Source of the DNA: an uncultured Glaciecola sp.
GTDB taxonomy: Bacteria; Pseudomonadota; Gammaproteobacteria; Enterobacterales; Alteromonadaceae
Direction: 5' to 3'
NCBI GenBank assembly: GCA_947496235.1
Contig: CANMCE010000018.1
Location: 1-59,221 of the forward strand
DNA: 59,221 bases
Each line of letters starts with the position of its first letter. Position 1 is the first letter of the stretch. Positions 45,202 to 53,928 of the stretch are shown one piece after another. Both the position numbers and the translations under genes were made by a program. The notes below the pieces were generated by a model that saw nothing but the letters and a program-made list of their open reading frames with translations, ran no database searches and was not told the origin of the DNA.

Positions 45202-47358
45202 TTACATATTTTTTTGCTTTAAAAATTTCTCGACTTGTTGTTTTTCGTTTGCCAATTCTTGTTCCATTTTTGAAAGAGAATTGGCAAAGGATGCATTTCC
45301 AACTACATCCTGAAGCAAAGGATCATGTTTAGTCCACCATTGTAACCAGCCATTTTCAATAGCTGACGTAAATAAAGTTGCAGCTGTTGTTTCATCCCCT
45401 CGCAACACATTTAGCCTTGCTCCCAGATATTCGAGATAAGGGTCATTGACCCCCGATTCAACGGCTTCTAAATACAAGGTATTACAGCGCTGTGTTAGTC
45501 GATTGAACTCTTCGAGATTATCCTCTTGCTTAAATACCCAAGCAAATTCAATTGCTGGAGAACAAAACGGCATTTCGAAAAGATCCTGCTCCTCAAGTAA
45601 GTCTTTTGCGGCTAATAAATCTTGTTTACCTAATTCTTCTTCGCCAAATAAAAGGTAGTACCAACCTGATTCAAACAGTAGCCATGGGTCATTTGGATAG
45701 GTTGCTTTTTCAAGCTCCATGCGTTCAAACAATGCTTGGTATTCTTTATCAATAATTAAAAAAGAAGTCGTGTAGTCTTCTAACAAAACAGAACTAAAGG
45801 ATTCATCGTTAACCCCCACTTCTATTAAGGTTTGAATATAATTACGTTGAAAAGCCTCATTTTCTGGCGATTGCTTATGTGCCTGCCACCACATTTTCGC
45901 CGTTTCAGATAAATCGCCAGAGAAATAATTTAAAGAAGCCAATCCAGCGTAGCCAAATGGAGAATTAGGGAATTCATTGATTAATTGAGTAAATTGTTCT
46001 TGCGCCTGCTCAATGTCACCATTTTGTAATTGATAAAATCCCAGATTGTATTGGTTTGCAATAGAAACAGGGTCAATCTTGTAAGCTGTTTGCAATTCTT
46101 CCCAAGCCTCACCGTATTGACCAATACTGTCGTAAATTGCAAATTTCCACATATAAGCTTTCGCTAAACTAGGGTTGAGGCTTGTAGCTTTATCTAGAGA
46201 CTCAAGGGCTTCTTGATCTTTATCTTGTAACAACGCAAGAACAAGTCCTTGAACTGCATAAGCCTCAGCTAAATCTGGTTCTCTGGTTAGTGCTTTTTCT
46301 AAGTTTTGCATGGAGAGTCTGCTAGCAATATCGCGATCTAACACACTAAAGAAAGCATCATGCCCAAACCCTTGTGTTTCTTTTGCTAACATGGCCAAGG
46401 TATCCGCAAGCCCAACATAAGCTTGAGCATATTCAGGATCTAAACCTATTGCCTGTTCATAATATTTGCGCGCGGCTTTCATGGACTCAGTGGTTTGTTT
46501 TCTGTATTCCTCACGGCCTTTTAAATAAAATACGTATGCATCTGTACTGGCTGTCTTCGAGTCGCTATCGACGTCTTGTCTTGCAACAAAACGATCTTGT
46601 AATAAATTAGCAATAGCACGAGCTATTTCCTCTTCAATTGCGAAAATATCTTTAAACTGACGATTGAAATTTTCCGACCAAATAGTTTTACCACTTTGGG
46701 TATCTAGTAATTCGGCTCTGATATTGAGTTTATTACCAGTGACTCTAACTGACCCGGTAACCACTGCATCAACCCCTAAACGTCTACCAATATCTGTGGG
46801 AGGAAGGTTTTTTTCATATAATGTTATAGTTGCACTGGACGCAGCAACTTTTAGCTGACTTACTTTACCTAATAGGTTTGTAAGCTCTTCTGTTAAACCA
46901 ATAGATAAAAACCCTTGCTCTTGTTCTGCGCTTTGATCTGAAAAAGGTATAACAGCAATTGAATCTGCACTTTTAATTTGGCTTAAACCAGCTTCAGACT
47001 TTTCTAACTCAGTTCTGACTTGCTCAAAATACAGATAACCGAAATATCCAGATATTGCGATGATGAGAGACAAAATTAACCATTTGCTTTTGCCAAATTG
47101 AACATCCGATTGTCCATCGGGTTTCTTTACAGGTGCAATACCAGCGAGAGTGATATCAAAAAACCATGATAGATAAATAACAACAGGTAAACTAGCAATT
47201 AATATAACGGCAGAGAAGGTATTCACTAACGGATGCAGATTGAACATGGGTTGTATCACGATTACAACCTGCAACAGCAACCAGACCAATGCCATGTAAG
47301 GAAGTATGGTAGGCAGTACATTACGTCGACGTAATTCAGACAAAAATGTCTTGAACAT
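45202..47358 (-). CDS. Membrane-anchored TolB-like/TPR protein
   Basis: A 718-residue protein. The N-terminus (FLSELRRRNVLPTILPYMALVWLLLQV) and two further helices form a membrane part of about 115 residues; then a TolB/FlgO-like domain (SIAVIPFSDQSAEQEQGFLSIGLTEELTNLL, GVDAVVTGSVRVTGNKLNI), followed by about ten TPR units (for instance KYYEQAIGLDPEYAQAYVGLAD). Such adenylate-cyclase-like TPR proteins are abundant in Alteromonadales; N-terminal DNA-binding or cyclase domains are absent here. Role unknown, probably protein-protein contacts at the membrane. Confidence 0.75.
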   Translation of the reverse strand: MFKTFLSELRRRNVLPTILPYMALVWLLLQVVIVIQPMFNLHPLVNTFSAVILIASLPVVIYLSWFFDITLAGIAPVKKPDGQSDVQFGKSKWLILSLIIAISGYFGYLYFEQVRTELEKSEAGLSQIKSADSIAVIPFSDQSAEQEQGFLSIGLTEELTNLLGKVSQLKVAASSATITLYEKNLPPTDIGRRLGVDAVVTGSVRVTGNKLNIRAELLDTQSGKTIWSENFNRQFKDIFAIEEEIARAIANLLQDRFVARQDVDSDSKTASTDAYVFYLKGREEYRKQTTESMKAARKYYEQAIGLDPEYAQAYVGLADTLAMLAKETQGFGHDAFFSVLDRDIASRLSMQNLEKALTREPDLAEAYAVQGLVLALLQDKDQEALESLDKATSLNPSLAKAYMWKFAIYDSIGQYGEAWEELQTAYKIDPVSIANQYNLGFYQLQNGDIEQAQEQFTQLINEFPNSPFGYAGLASLNYFSGDLSETAKMWWQAHKQSPENEAFQRNYIQTLIEVGVNDESFSSVLLEDYTTSFLIIDKEYQALFERMELEKATYPNDPWLLFESGWYYLLFGEEELGKQDLLAAKDLLEEQDLFEMPFCSPAIEFAWVFKQEDNLEEFNRLTQRCNTLYLEAVESGVNDPYLEYLGARLNVLRGDETTAATLFTSAIENGWLQWWTKHDPLLQDVVGNASFANSLSKMEQELANEKQQVEKFLKQKNM

Positions 47359-47496
47359 AATAGTCCCAGTTAATTTAAAGGTGTTACCACTACAACTGCG
47401 CTCAACACGCTAATAACATTGGTTTTTTAGTTTTTTTATGTTGAACTAGAAAGAAAATAAAATCAATGCTGGTGTTTGTTTTATAAACAATAATTC

Positions 47497-47895
47497 CTAT
47501 TCTGGCGGCCCTTCATCATAAGCTACAACCCCCTCGGGAATAATTTCCCAAGTAGCTTTCGAACCAACAAAAATATGGTAGCCAATTTCGATGTTTGGGT
47601 CCCCGTTTACACATCCAAGTGTTACACCATGCACCTTATTTTTATATGTACCGCAAAGGGTAGAGCCGCATTTACTGCAAAATTGTAAACCAAAATCTTC
47701 CATGCTTTGATAACTCGTTAGCAGTTCTTTACCTTGCAACCATGTAAACTCGTCAGGATTAACCACCGCATATGCAGAAGCTTGCGCACTAAAAGCTTTT
47801 CGACAACGAGAACAATGACAAGAGCGAGCATCTTTAAGGTTGCCTTTGATCTGGTATTTAATACTGCCGCAAAAACACTCGCCGGTAATCGCCAT
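47497..47895 (-). CDS. GFA family zinc protein
   Basis: A 132-residue protein of the glutathione-dependent formaldehyde-activating (GFA, PF04828) family. Zinc-binding motifs: GECFCGSIKYQI, CHCSRCRKAFS and FCSKCGSTLCG. Small GFA proteins are often of unknown substrate; true formaldehyde chemistry is not implied. Monocistronic in appearance. Confidence 0.9.
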   Translation of the reverse strand: MAITGECFCGSIKYQIKGNLKDARSCHCSRCRKAFSAQASAYAVVNPDEFTWLQGKELLTSYQSMEDFGLQFCSKCGSTLCGTYKNKVHGVTLGCVNGDPNIEIGYHIFVGSKATWEIIPEGVVAYDEGPPE

Positions 47896-47937
47896 AAATA
47901 AATTCTCCCATTGTTGTTGCTATGATGTTTACTCAGT

Positions 47938-48303
47938 CTAATTGCTTACATTTTTAAAAAACAATATCAAAGGAAATGCCGTGATAACGCCGGATAAAAA
48001 GCTTACAAAGACTGGAATAGCGATAACTTGCCAAGTTTTTAAAATTAAGAACTTGCGTAAAATGTAGCCAAACACTATCAAGGTGATCAGGTAGGAAAAA
48101 AACAGCTGTATATTTAAAAGTCCCGCTATTAAGCCTACAATCAACTGAACACCGATAAAAAGGCCAGTCAATACTAAACTTCTTTGATTTATTTTGTGAG
48201 CCACTTTCAAAAAAGTAAGTACTAACTTAAAACCTATGAAAGTCCCGGCAATTAAACTGATTAACGTTATCGCTATAAAACTAGCCTGCATATTAATTAT
48301 CAA
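47938..48303 (-). CDS. Small membrane protein, unknown (with next gene)
   Basis: A 121-residue protein with four likely helices, almost no polar loops. It overlaps the preceding gene (48300-48749) by four bases, so the two are translated together and probably work together. An internal ATG at residue 5 could be used instead. No family recognised. Confidence 0.55.
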   Translation of the reverse strand: MIINMQASFIAITLISLIAGTFIGFKLVLTFLKVAHKINQRSLVLTGLFIGVQLIVGLIAGLLNIQLFFSYLITLIVFGYILRKFLILKTWQVIAIPVFVSFLSGVITAFPLILFFKNVSN

Positions 48304-48749
48304 TCATCAGAGCTGTGCTTTCTAATTTCACACCATTCTTTATTCGCATCACTCATAATTTTTGCAAACTCTTCTTCTAAGGCACTTCGATCAAAGGCAG
48401 GATCTTTATCTAAAGCCAGTTCTAATCGAGATAACAGATCGTTTAAATTATTACGCACTCTTATTTCAAAAATCCAAAGCTTTTCAGGACTTCGTAGCAC
48501 TGTGTACGCCATAATAACGGGAAGTATTATTGCAAGAATTCCACTGATAACACTTGAGCTTACACCCCAAAAGGAATAGTCGAAATTTGTTGATATTGCC
48601 AATAAAATAGAAATTACCGAGGTTGTTCCCCACAACGTTCGATACATCAATTTGTGTCGATTGGCTTCAGTCGCAAATACTTTTACCTTTTTATTAATTT
48701 TTCTGTGAAGCAAATCATATGAAAAATCGGGCTCATCCTTGTTACTCAT
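48300..48749 (-). CDS. Two-helix membrane protein with long cytosolic ends, unknown
   Basis: A 149-residue protein: a charged N-terminus (about 1-40), two membrane helices (TTSVISILLAISTNF and SSVISGILAIILPVIMAYTVL), and a helical, acidic C-terminus of about 60 residues. The layout recalls the SLATT/DUF4231 two-helix effector group, but no diagnostic motif is seen. It is coupled to the four-helix gene by a four-base overlap. Confidence 0.5.
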   Translation of the reverse strand: MSNKDEPDFSYDLLHRKINKKVKVFATEANRHKLMYRTLWGTTSVISILLAISTNFDYSFWGVSSSVISGILAIILPVIMAYTVLRSPEKLWIFEIRVRNNLNDLLSRLELALDKDPAFDRSALEEEFAKIMSDANKEWCEIRKHSSDD

Positions 48750-48859
48750 TTTGGTCTCTATTCGCTAGACTTATAGAATCTACAATACGCTACGAATTGA
48801 CGTTTAGCAAAGCATCTATTGTTAACGTCTAAACAGATGAAATCAAATTAGAAGAAACG

Positions 48860-49243
48860 TCAGAACAATTCGCAAATGATTGGTTCATCGGATGGATTAG
48901 AATAGATGAGTTTGTCGTCGCTGATTAAAAAGATGACGGCTTTTGAAAATTCTAATGCTTCAAATGACCCACAATCGCCTTCTAGCATAACGCCATTTTT
49001 TAGTTTAATTAGATAATGGTATTTCCCACTACCACTGAACAATGAATAATAAAAATCCTTAGTTTCATCATCTCTCATATAGTTGAAATCTAGTTGCCCA
49101 TTTTGTATCCATATAGTTACTTCGATAGCATCTATGCCCGAACTGTTTAAAATACTCACCTGCGGGTATAAGGCTCTACACATAAAATAAATGAAAAGCA
49201 ACGCAGAAAAAATAGTCACTAATTTGCTGTTTTTTAACGTCAC
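48860..49243 (-). CDS. Small exported or anchored protein, unknown
   Basis: About 127 residues from a GTG at 49243, chosen because GAAGGAG lies six bases upstream and it opens a hydrophobic segment (KLVTIFSALLFIYFMCRALY). The upstream ATG at 49303 has no ribosome site. The rest is a compact alpha/beta region ending EPIICELF. No family recognised. Confidence 0.5.
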   Translation of the reverse strand: MTLKNSKLVTIFSALLFIYFMCRALYPQVSILNSSGIDAIEVTIWIQNGQLDFNYMRDDETKDFYYSLFSGSGKYHYLIKLKNGVMLEGDCGSFEALEFSKAVIFLISDDKLIYSNPSDEPIICELF

Positions 49244-49365
49244 ATGAGCTCCTTCTGAGAATGTGGTTAAATAAAAATACTGACTCAGTAAGTAACAAAC
49301 CAAATTGCTTTGATTAAAATGTAGGCTATTTAATAATCAACGTCTATCTGGGATATTCAAAGTAA

Positions 49366-49707
49366 CTAGTTATTTGTCCTCGCCTTATATGCATTGCGTT
49401 TCATAAAAAGACCAATAATGGATAGTAGGCTACAGATTGTAATTATTATTAATCCAACGATAATTAAGGCGCTTGTAGACAATGTCAGCAAGTACAGTAT
49501 CTGCCCAACTAGAACGCCAAAATATACACTTGAGTAGGACGCATCTTTAGGAATAGCGGCAATGAAACCAGCAATTACTAATGCATAGATGTAGTAAAAA
49601 TAGGGAGAATCCCAGGGTTCAATTTCGCCTGTGATATAAGGACTCAAAAACCAAATTGCAGCACCGAGTAAGGTCGATATTAAAAAACTTATTTTAGGTT
49701 TCTTCAT
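49366..49707 (-). CDS. Small four-helix membrane protein, unknown
   Basis: A 113-residue protein with about four helices (6-24, 38-54, 62-80 and 83-104) and a basic end (KRNAYKARTNN). GGAGGG lies six to eight bases before its ATG, a strong ribosome site. No family recognised. Confidence 0.55.
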   Translation of the reverse strand: MKKPKISFLISTLLGAAIWFLSPYITGEIEPWDSPYFYYIYALVIAGFIAAIPKDASYSSVYFGVLVGQILYLLTLSTSALIIVGLIIITICSLLSIIGLFMKRNAYKARTNN

Positions 49708-49760
49708 CTAACCCTCCATGGATTTCACAAAACAATTACCTGACTTAGAGTGTATTACCT

Positions 49761-50153
49761 TTAACTCTCGTATAACTCTAAAGGTAGACCATCAGGGTCT
49801 TGAAAGAAAGTAAATTTTTTGCCCGTAAATTCATCCACACGAATAGGCTCAACTGGAATTCCGTTGCTTACTAAATGATCAACCGAAGAATCAATGGAAT
49901 TAACCTCAAAAGCTAGGTGCCTAAGTCCTTGTGCTTCAGGCTTTGTCGGTCTAGGAGGCGGTGAAGGAAAAGAAAATAGTTCAATCTGACCACCGTCGGG
50001 AAGCGCTAAATCTAATTTATACGACTGGCGGCTTTCACGGTAATTTTCTGCTAACACTTTTAGCCCAAGCACCTTAGTATAAAACCCTTTCGACGCCTCA
50101 TAGTCAGAACAAATTATAGCGACATGATGAATTTTTTTTAACTGCATAGCCAA
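49761..50153 (-). CDS. VOC family protein, YaeR/GloA2-like
   Basis: A 130-residue glyoxalase-fold protein: KKIHHVAIICSDYEASKGFYTKVLGLKVL, LPDGGQIELFSFP, GLRHLAFEVNSID and FFQDPDGLPLELYE. Ligand positions His, Glu, His and Glu are present, resembling the GloA2/YaeR group (lactoylglutathione lyase-like). Substrate not proven. Confidence 0.88.
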   Translation of the reverse strand: MAMQLKKIHHVAIICSDYEASKGFYTKVLGLKVLAENYRESRQSYKLDLALPDGGQIELFSFPSPPPRPTKPEAQGLRHLAFEVNSIDSSVDHLVSNGIPVEPIRVDEFTGKKFTFFQDPDGLPLELYES

Positions 50154-50200
50154 GTTCCTGTCAATAGAAAGCGAAATTTAGAACGCCAGTCTCATTTACG

Positions 50201-50695
50201 CTAATGTACCCTTACCTTAGCAAAAATATGGCTATCGTAGAACTTACCGTTTTTAAAAATGGATTTTTCTAATATAGCCTCATGTTTAAAACCTGAATTT
50301 ATTAAAAGTTGCATAGAGGCTAGATTGGAAGAAAACACCGTCGCGAAAATTCGCACAATGTCTGTTTTAGAAAACACTTGCTCTAAGAGCATTTCAATTG
50401 CTTGGCTAGTGATACCTTTACGCCAATATTCAGCGTCTAACCAATAACCGAGTTCGCCGGTTCTTTGATATTCAAATTCGCCTCTAGTTACACCAATACA
50501 CCCCACTAATTGGCTATCAAATTCAATGGCTTTTATTAAATCACCTTTACTCCCTTCGGTTATCCACCAGCTAGCGTCTTCAGGCGTATAAGGGCTAGGA
50601 ATCTTTGTCGACAAAAACTGATTAACGGATTTATCGTTTAATATATCCACCAATTTTGGTAAGTCGTTTTGCTGAAAATCTCTCAATAACACCAT
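50201..50695 (-). CDS. GNAT acetyltransferase, RimJ/RimL-like
   Basis: About 164 residues from the ATG at 50695; a TTG at 50713 would extend it by six residues to the preceding stop. GNAT fold: LRDFQQNDLPKLVDILND, GELGYWLDAEYWRKGITSQAI (acetyl-CoA loop) and NLASMQLLINSGFKHEAIL. Substrate unknown. It follows the serine hydrolase gene with essentially no gap, so both are probably on one transcript. Confidence 0.82.
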   Translation of the reverse strand: MVLLRDFQQNDLPKLVDILNDKSVNQFLSTKIPSPYTPEDASWWITEGSKGDLIKAIEFDSQLVGCIGVTRGEFEYQRTGELGYWLDAEYWRKGITSQAIEMLLEQVFSKTDIVRIFATVFSSNLASMQLLINSGFKHEAILEKSIFKNGKFYDSHIFAKVRVH

Positions 50696-50713
50696 AGAAT
50701 TTGTATCTGCCAA

Positions 50714-52123
50714 TTAGTTTTGGATAGCACCGCAAATCTGAGCTTTCACAGTGGCGCTCATTGTTAAACGATGTTGACAGGCTTGCTCAAGATTTGCTTG
50801 AGCTTGAGTTGAATCACTGAATTCTTCACGAATAACCGAAAACATCTGTAAAGCCTTATCTGCCAAATTTGACCAAAGTAATTCGTAGGCAATCGAGGTC
50901 ATACTTTGTTCATCTAAAAGGTACTTATTTTCTTTTATGTCCGCGAGCACTTTGTCAAAGGTATTAGAGTATATGCCGCTAGTCAGTGCCAGTACAATGT
51001 CTTGCTCGCGACTTGGCAGATCTTGGTCATATAAAACAGCCGCAATATCCGAGGTTAACTGACGTTTCAGGAAATAATTCATACCAGTGTTGCTGAGAAT
51101 AATGATGCTATGTTTGTCGTCGACGAATCGGGTCAACATACTGCTGTAACCATCAATTTTTCCATCATACATGTGGGCACTTACTTGCATTGAAGCACTT
51201 ATGGGGAAATCACCTACTCGCCAACTATAGGGCGCTTTTGGGTTAAATAATTGCTGTTTGCTTTGGCTATTTATTAAGGTGTCATTATACAAGGCTTGTT
51301 CGAAGGCAAAGATGTTTTGCACATTACTATAAATAGCCGCGCCCGCGCCAAATAAGGTTAAGTTTTTCGCAGCTATGGTGTTGTAGCCACCTGCTTGATT
51401 CCACTCGTAAGCTTGTACAAGGCTCGAATCTGCCGAATGTTCGAGTGTTACACCAGAGTTGACCATTTTTAACGGCGCGAATATATGGTTGTAGACACTA
51501 GTAGAAAAATCTTCACCAGTAACCTTTTGAATAACTTTACCCAGTAAAAAATAGCCGGGATTTGAATATAGGTAATCAGCTCCTGGCTCAAAATTCCTCG
51601 GCATCTTCGCTATGATATCAACAAATTTTTGTTCAGATGTTTGAGCATGAAAATCACTGTCAAACCAACCATCTATAATGAAGTGATTGGGGATGCCAGA
51701 CGTGTGGCTTAACAAGTGATGTAAGGTAATTTCTTTACCCGATGAAGTCTTAAATTCAGGTAAATAATCACTTAAGGGGTCATTAAGAGCTAGTTTTCCC
51801 TGCTCTTTTAACATCAGAATTAAAGTGGCAGTTATTGGTTTACTTAATGATGCTAACTGAAAGGGGCTTTCGGCAGTCAGCGGTACATTTTCAGCTCGAT
51901 TTGCAAAACCATAAGCTTGGGTAAAAATAGGCTTACCGGCGTTGGCAACGAGCACCACTCCTTCAAAGGCATGATGCTTTAGGTAAAGATCAACAATCTG
52001 AGCGATTGAATTAGCCTTATTTGAATCTTTCTTATGAATTGTATTCGCCTGACTTGGTGGCTGCAAAAACACAATAACAAAAATAATACTTAGCAGTAGT
52101 TTCCCTACTCTGGCTATCCTCAA
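50714..52123 (-). CDS. Exported serine hydrolase, beta-lactamase family
   Basis: About 469 residues. The TTG at 52123 is chosen as start: AGGAG lies nine bases upstream and it opens a signal peptide (VGKLLLSIIFVIVFLQPPSQA); an ATG at 52168 would add 15 residues before it. SxxK motif ASLSKPITA, YSN motif DYLYSNPGYFLLG, and LLSHTSGIPN. A C-terminal helical part of about 110 residues follows. Second member of this family in the window besides the one at 186-1406; the two are clearly divergent. Confidence 0.82.
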   Translation of the reverse strand: MRIARVGKLLLSIIFVIVFLQPPSQANTIHKKDSNKANSIAQIVDLYLKHHAFEGVVLVANAGKPIFTQAYGFANRAENVPLTAESPFQLASLSKPITATLILMLKEQGKLALNDPLSDYLPEFKTSSGKEITLHHLLSHTSGIPNHFIIDGWFDSDFHAQTSEQKFVDIIAKMPRNFEPGADYLYSNPGYFLLGKVIQKVTGEDFSTSVYNHIFAPLKMVNSGVTLEHSADSSLVQAYEWNQAGGYNTIAAKNLTLFGAGAAIYSNVQNIFAFEQALYNDTLINSQSKQQLFNPKAPYSWRVGDFPISASMQVSAHMYDGKIDGYSSMLTRFVDDKHSIIILSNTGMNYFLKRQLTSDIAAVLYDQDLPSREQDIVLALTSGIYSNTFDKVLADIKENKYLLDEQSMTSIAYELLWSNLADKALQMFSVIREEFSDSTQAQANLEQACQHRLTMSATVKAQICGAIQN

Positions 52124-52220
52124 AATCGTTAACTCCTGATTGCTTAAATTAATCATTGAAAACATCAACGATTATGCGGTTGTGGGTAAGTCAGTCAAGG
52201 GCTGAAAATATTGACGTCTC

Positions 52221-52512
52221 TTATTCTACTTCCAGATTATAGACTTCAGCGATTAGTTTTTTATACTCCGATAACGGCGGCAAGCCAAGAGTGCTGTTTA
52301 ATTATTTTTTTAAGTCTTTGCGTGTTACCGGCGTCAATTTCTCTCATTTGTGAGACTAAATCTTCAGGTGGATTATCCCATCCGATCTTACCAATACTTT
52401 CTCTTACCTGTTGGTCGGCGTTCGCCATTTCCTGCAATTCATTTTGCAAATTCAAATCTATTGCCGCAAATGACTGAAAAGACAATAAAGTCAAAATGAA
52501 AAGATACCGCAT
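52221..52512 (-). pseudogene. DUF6624 gene with the middle deleted and frame lost
   Basis: The frame starting at 52512 has a signal peptide (YLFILTLLSFQSFA) and the DUF6624 N-terminal pattern (EMANADQQVRES, IDAGNTQRLKKIIKQHSW), then stops early at 52261. One base over, the frame reads GLPPLSEYKKLIAEVYNLE to a TAA at 52221, which matches the C-terminal GLxPLxEY end of DUF6624 proteins. The roughly 100 residues that normally separate these parts (KxGW...VG...QHAD...YGTQ) are missing. An internal deletion that also shifted the frame explains both. Recognition of the family is from memory. Confidence 0.6.
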
Positions 52513-52633
52513 ACTACTAAGCTCCGTGCTATTGAATAAAAATTATGATGTTTGGGTGCATTGGGCTGGTGTTTATAACAACTATTACAAATTTAAGAAA
52601 AATAAAATAGTAAGATTTTTCCCCAGTGTAATC

Positions 52634-52655
52634 TGACCCTATTCCTTGAAAAAAA
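52634..52655. repeat. TAGGGTCAGATTAC motif, RAYT-associated repeat type
   Basis: The minus strand carries AATAGGGTCAGATTACACTG, close to the GGGGTCAGAGTA motif that flanks REP-associated transposases and their solo remnants in gammaproteobacteria. No transposase is nearby. The comparison is from memory. Confidence 0.3.
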
Positions 52656-52670
52656 TTTCAAATGACAAAA

Positions 52671-52685
52671 GCCAACTTAGTTGGC
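52671..52685 (-). terminator. Terminator after the GNAT gene
   Basis: GCCAAC and GTTGGC form a 6-bp stem with a three-base loop, followed on the minus strand by TTTTGT. It starts 10 bp past the GNAT stop at 52696. Weak to moderate strength. Confidence 0.65.
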
Positions 52686-52695
52686 AATCAATTGA

Positions 52696-53121
52696 CTATT
52701 GATTGTATATATTAGGATGCCAAATCTGCATTAGCATTTCTGGGTTTTCAATTGCTTTAAACCCAAATCGGGCATACAAGCCATGGGCATCTCGCGTGGC
52801 CAGCATTATTCGTCGCAAACCCTGCAGTTCTGGGTGTGACACTATGGTTTGTATCAACCATTTACTTAACCCTAAACCCCGGTACTCTTCAATAACGAAT
52901 ACATCCGCCAAATAAGCAAAAGTGGCTTTATCAGTAATTAAACGCGCAAAGCCAATCTGTTTTCCGGTATTTTCAAATAGACCAAAGCACAGGGAGTTTT
53001 CGATGGCTGTTTGTAAAGTTTCTCGAGGGATATTCTTTGCCCAATAGGATTGCGAAATAAATTGATAAACAAATTCAAAATCAAAATCGTTTTGTTGTGT
53101 ACTAATTTTGTAGCCTTGCAC
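52696..53121 (-). CDS. GNAT family N-acetyltransferase
   Basis: A 141-residue GNAT enzyme: AYLADVFVIEEYRGLGLSKWLIQTI holds the acetyl-CoA pyrophosphate loop (RGLGLS), and ATRDAHGLYARFGF is the usual beta4/alpha4 region. It starts with GTG nine bases after the P-loop kinase gene stop, so the two form an operon. Substrate unknown. Confidence 0.87.
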   Translation of the reverse strand: MQGYKISTQQNDFDFEFVYQFISQSYWAKNIPRETLQTAIENSLCFGLFENTGKQIGFARLITDKATFAYLADVFVIEEYRGLGLSKWLIQTIVSHPELQGLRRIMLATRDAHGLYARFGFKAIENPEMLMQIWHPNIYNQ

Positions 53122-53130
53122 GGACGCTTC

Positions 53131-53658
53131 CTATTTTCGTGATTTAGTAGTTTGAAGTGAAATAAACTGATTCAACTTGGAGAGTGTTGTTATTATTAGA
53201 ACTTCTTTACGCTCGGAGTATTTCAATAACTTATCTAAAAAATCCTGATTCCAAAACTTCGGGCACAATTTGAGCGTCTTATAACTTTGCATAGTGCCAT
53301 TAAAAGCAGAACTTCCTTCCGGCCATCCTTCTGGCTTTACAATTATTCCTTTGAGTAGTCGCTTAGTGACAAACCAGTAACTCATCCAATAAGGCAAATC
53401 AATATAAATCAAGGTATCTGCAGCGTCTAAACGCTGATAGAACGCACTGATTGGCCCGAACCCATCAATAATCCAGCTGTCTGAATTAAGAATATCGGTA
53501 TGGATAGTATCAAATTCTTCTCGTGCGACAAGCTCTCCGTTAGGTTTATAAATAATTGAATCTAGAGGGTACAGAGGTAAGTCACTAGCCGACGCTAACG
53601 CTTTGCTTAGCGTGGACTTTCCACTACCTGGCTTTCCAAAAACAGCTACCTTTTGCAT
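53131..53658 (-). CDS. P-loop NTPase, adenylate-kinase/topology-modulation-like
   Basis: A 175-residue nucleotide-binding protein with Walker A GKPGSGKST at residues 8-16 and an Asp in LIYIDLPYWM. Organisation (short P-loop kinase with DGFGPISAFYQRLDAAD) matches the AAA_17/adenylate kinase-like proteins annotated as topology modulation or shikimate-kinase-like. The phosphorylated substrate is unknown. The first gene of the pair with the GNAT gene. Confidence 0.8.
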   Translation of the reverse strand: MQKVAVFGKPGSGKSTLSKALASASDLPLYPLDSIIYKPNGELVAREEFDTIHTDILNSDSWIIDGFGPISAFYQRLDAADTLIYIDLPYWMSYWFVTKRLLKGIIVKPEGWPEGSSAFNGTMQSYKTLKLCPKFWNQDFLDKLLKYSERKEVLIITTLSKLNQFISLQTTKSRK

Positions 53659-53692
53659 TTATTCCATCCTGGTTTTGAATCTCTAAAGGTAG

Positions 53693-53722
53693 AAAAAGAA
53701 AACCCACCTTCAGAGGTGGGTT
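53693..53722 (-). terminator. Terminator between the macro-domain cassette and the P-loop gene
   Basis: AACCCACC (53701-53708) and GGTGGGTT (53715-53722) form a perfect 8-bp stem with a six-base loop; the minus strand continues TTCTTTTTCT. It lies just beyond the last attC-like site. It would stop transcripts leaving the cassette region. Confidence 0.75.
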
Positions 53723-53859
53723 GATGTATCTAATGCATATCAAAGTTCCCACCATTCCTAAGGAATGATGATAATTCGTATGCTAAGTTGAGTATTATTT
53801 AATTTCATGCAGTAAATTTCACACAATACATACAAGTTGTCAATCGGCTTAGTTTGCTT
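53723..53859. other. Non-coding segment with a 15-bp palindrome
   Basis: No gene. CATTCCTAAGGAATG (53753-53767) is a perfect palindrome apart from its central base, next to TTGAT...ATCAA half-sites and the terminator hairpin. Stacked hairpins like these occur at ends of IS200/IS605-type elements and of their non-coding derivatives; with no transposase here this remains a guess. Confidence 0.3.
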
Positions 53860-53928
53860 TGCTAACATGAGCGTTAATATTATTAAGTTCTCGACCCTCT
53901 TTGGCACAATCATAGATCAATGTTAGTC
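53860..53928 (-). other. attC-like site, distal end of the cassette array
   Basis: On the minus strand the macro-gene stop lies in GACTAAC, followed by 50 bp and then ATGTTAGC. CTAACAT and ATGTTAG (53920-53926 and 53862-53868) pair perfectly. Length about 69 bp. This matches the outer cores of an integron attC (RYYYAAC...GTTRRRY), though the inner L boxes are degenerate. It is the lowest-coordinate site found. Confidence 0.5.

Noticed and set aside
48750-48859. GACGTT/AACGTC hairpin upstream of the 149-residue gene
   Set aside because: Only a 6-bp stem, no T run and no attC cores; too weak to call.
49304-52260. Search for more attC sites left of 53.8 kb
   Set aside because: Gaps at 49304-49365, 49708-49760, 50154-50200 and 52169-52220 lack paired CTAAC/GTTAG cores, so I do not extend the array.
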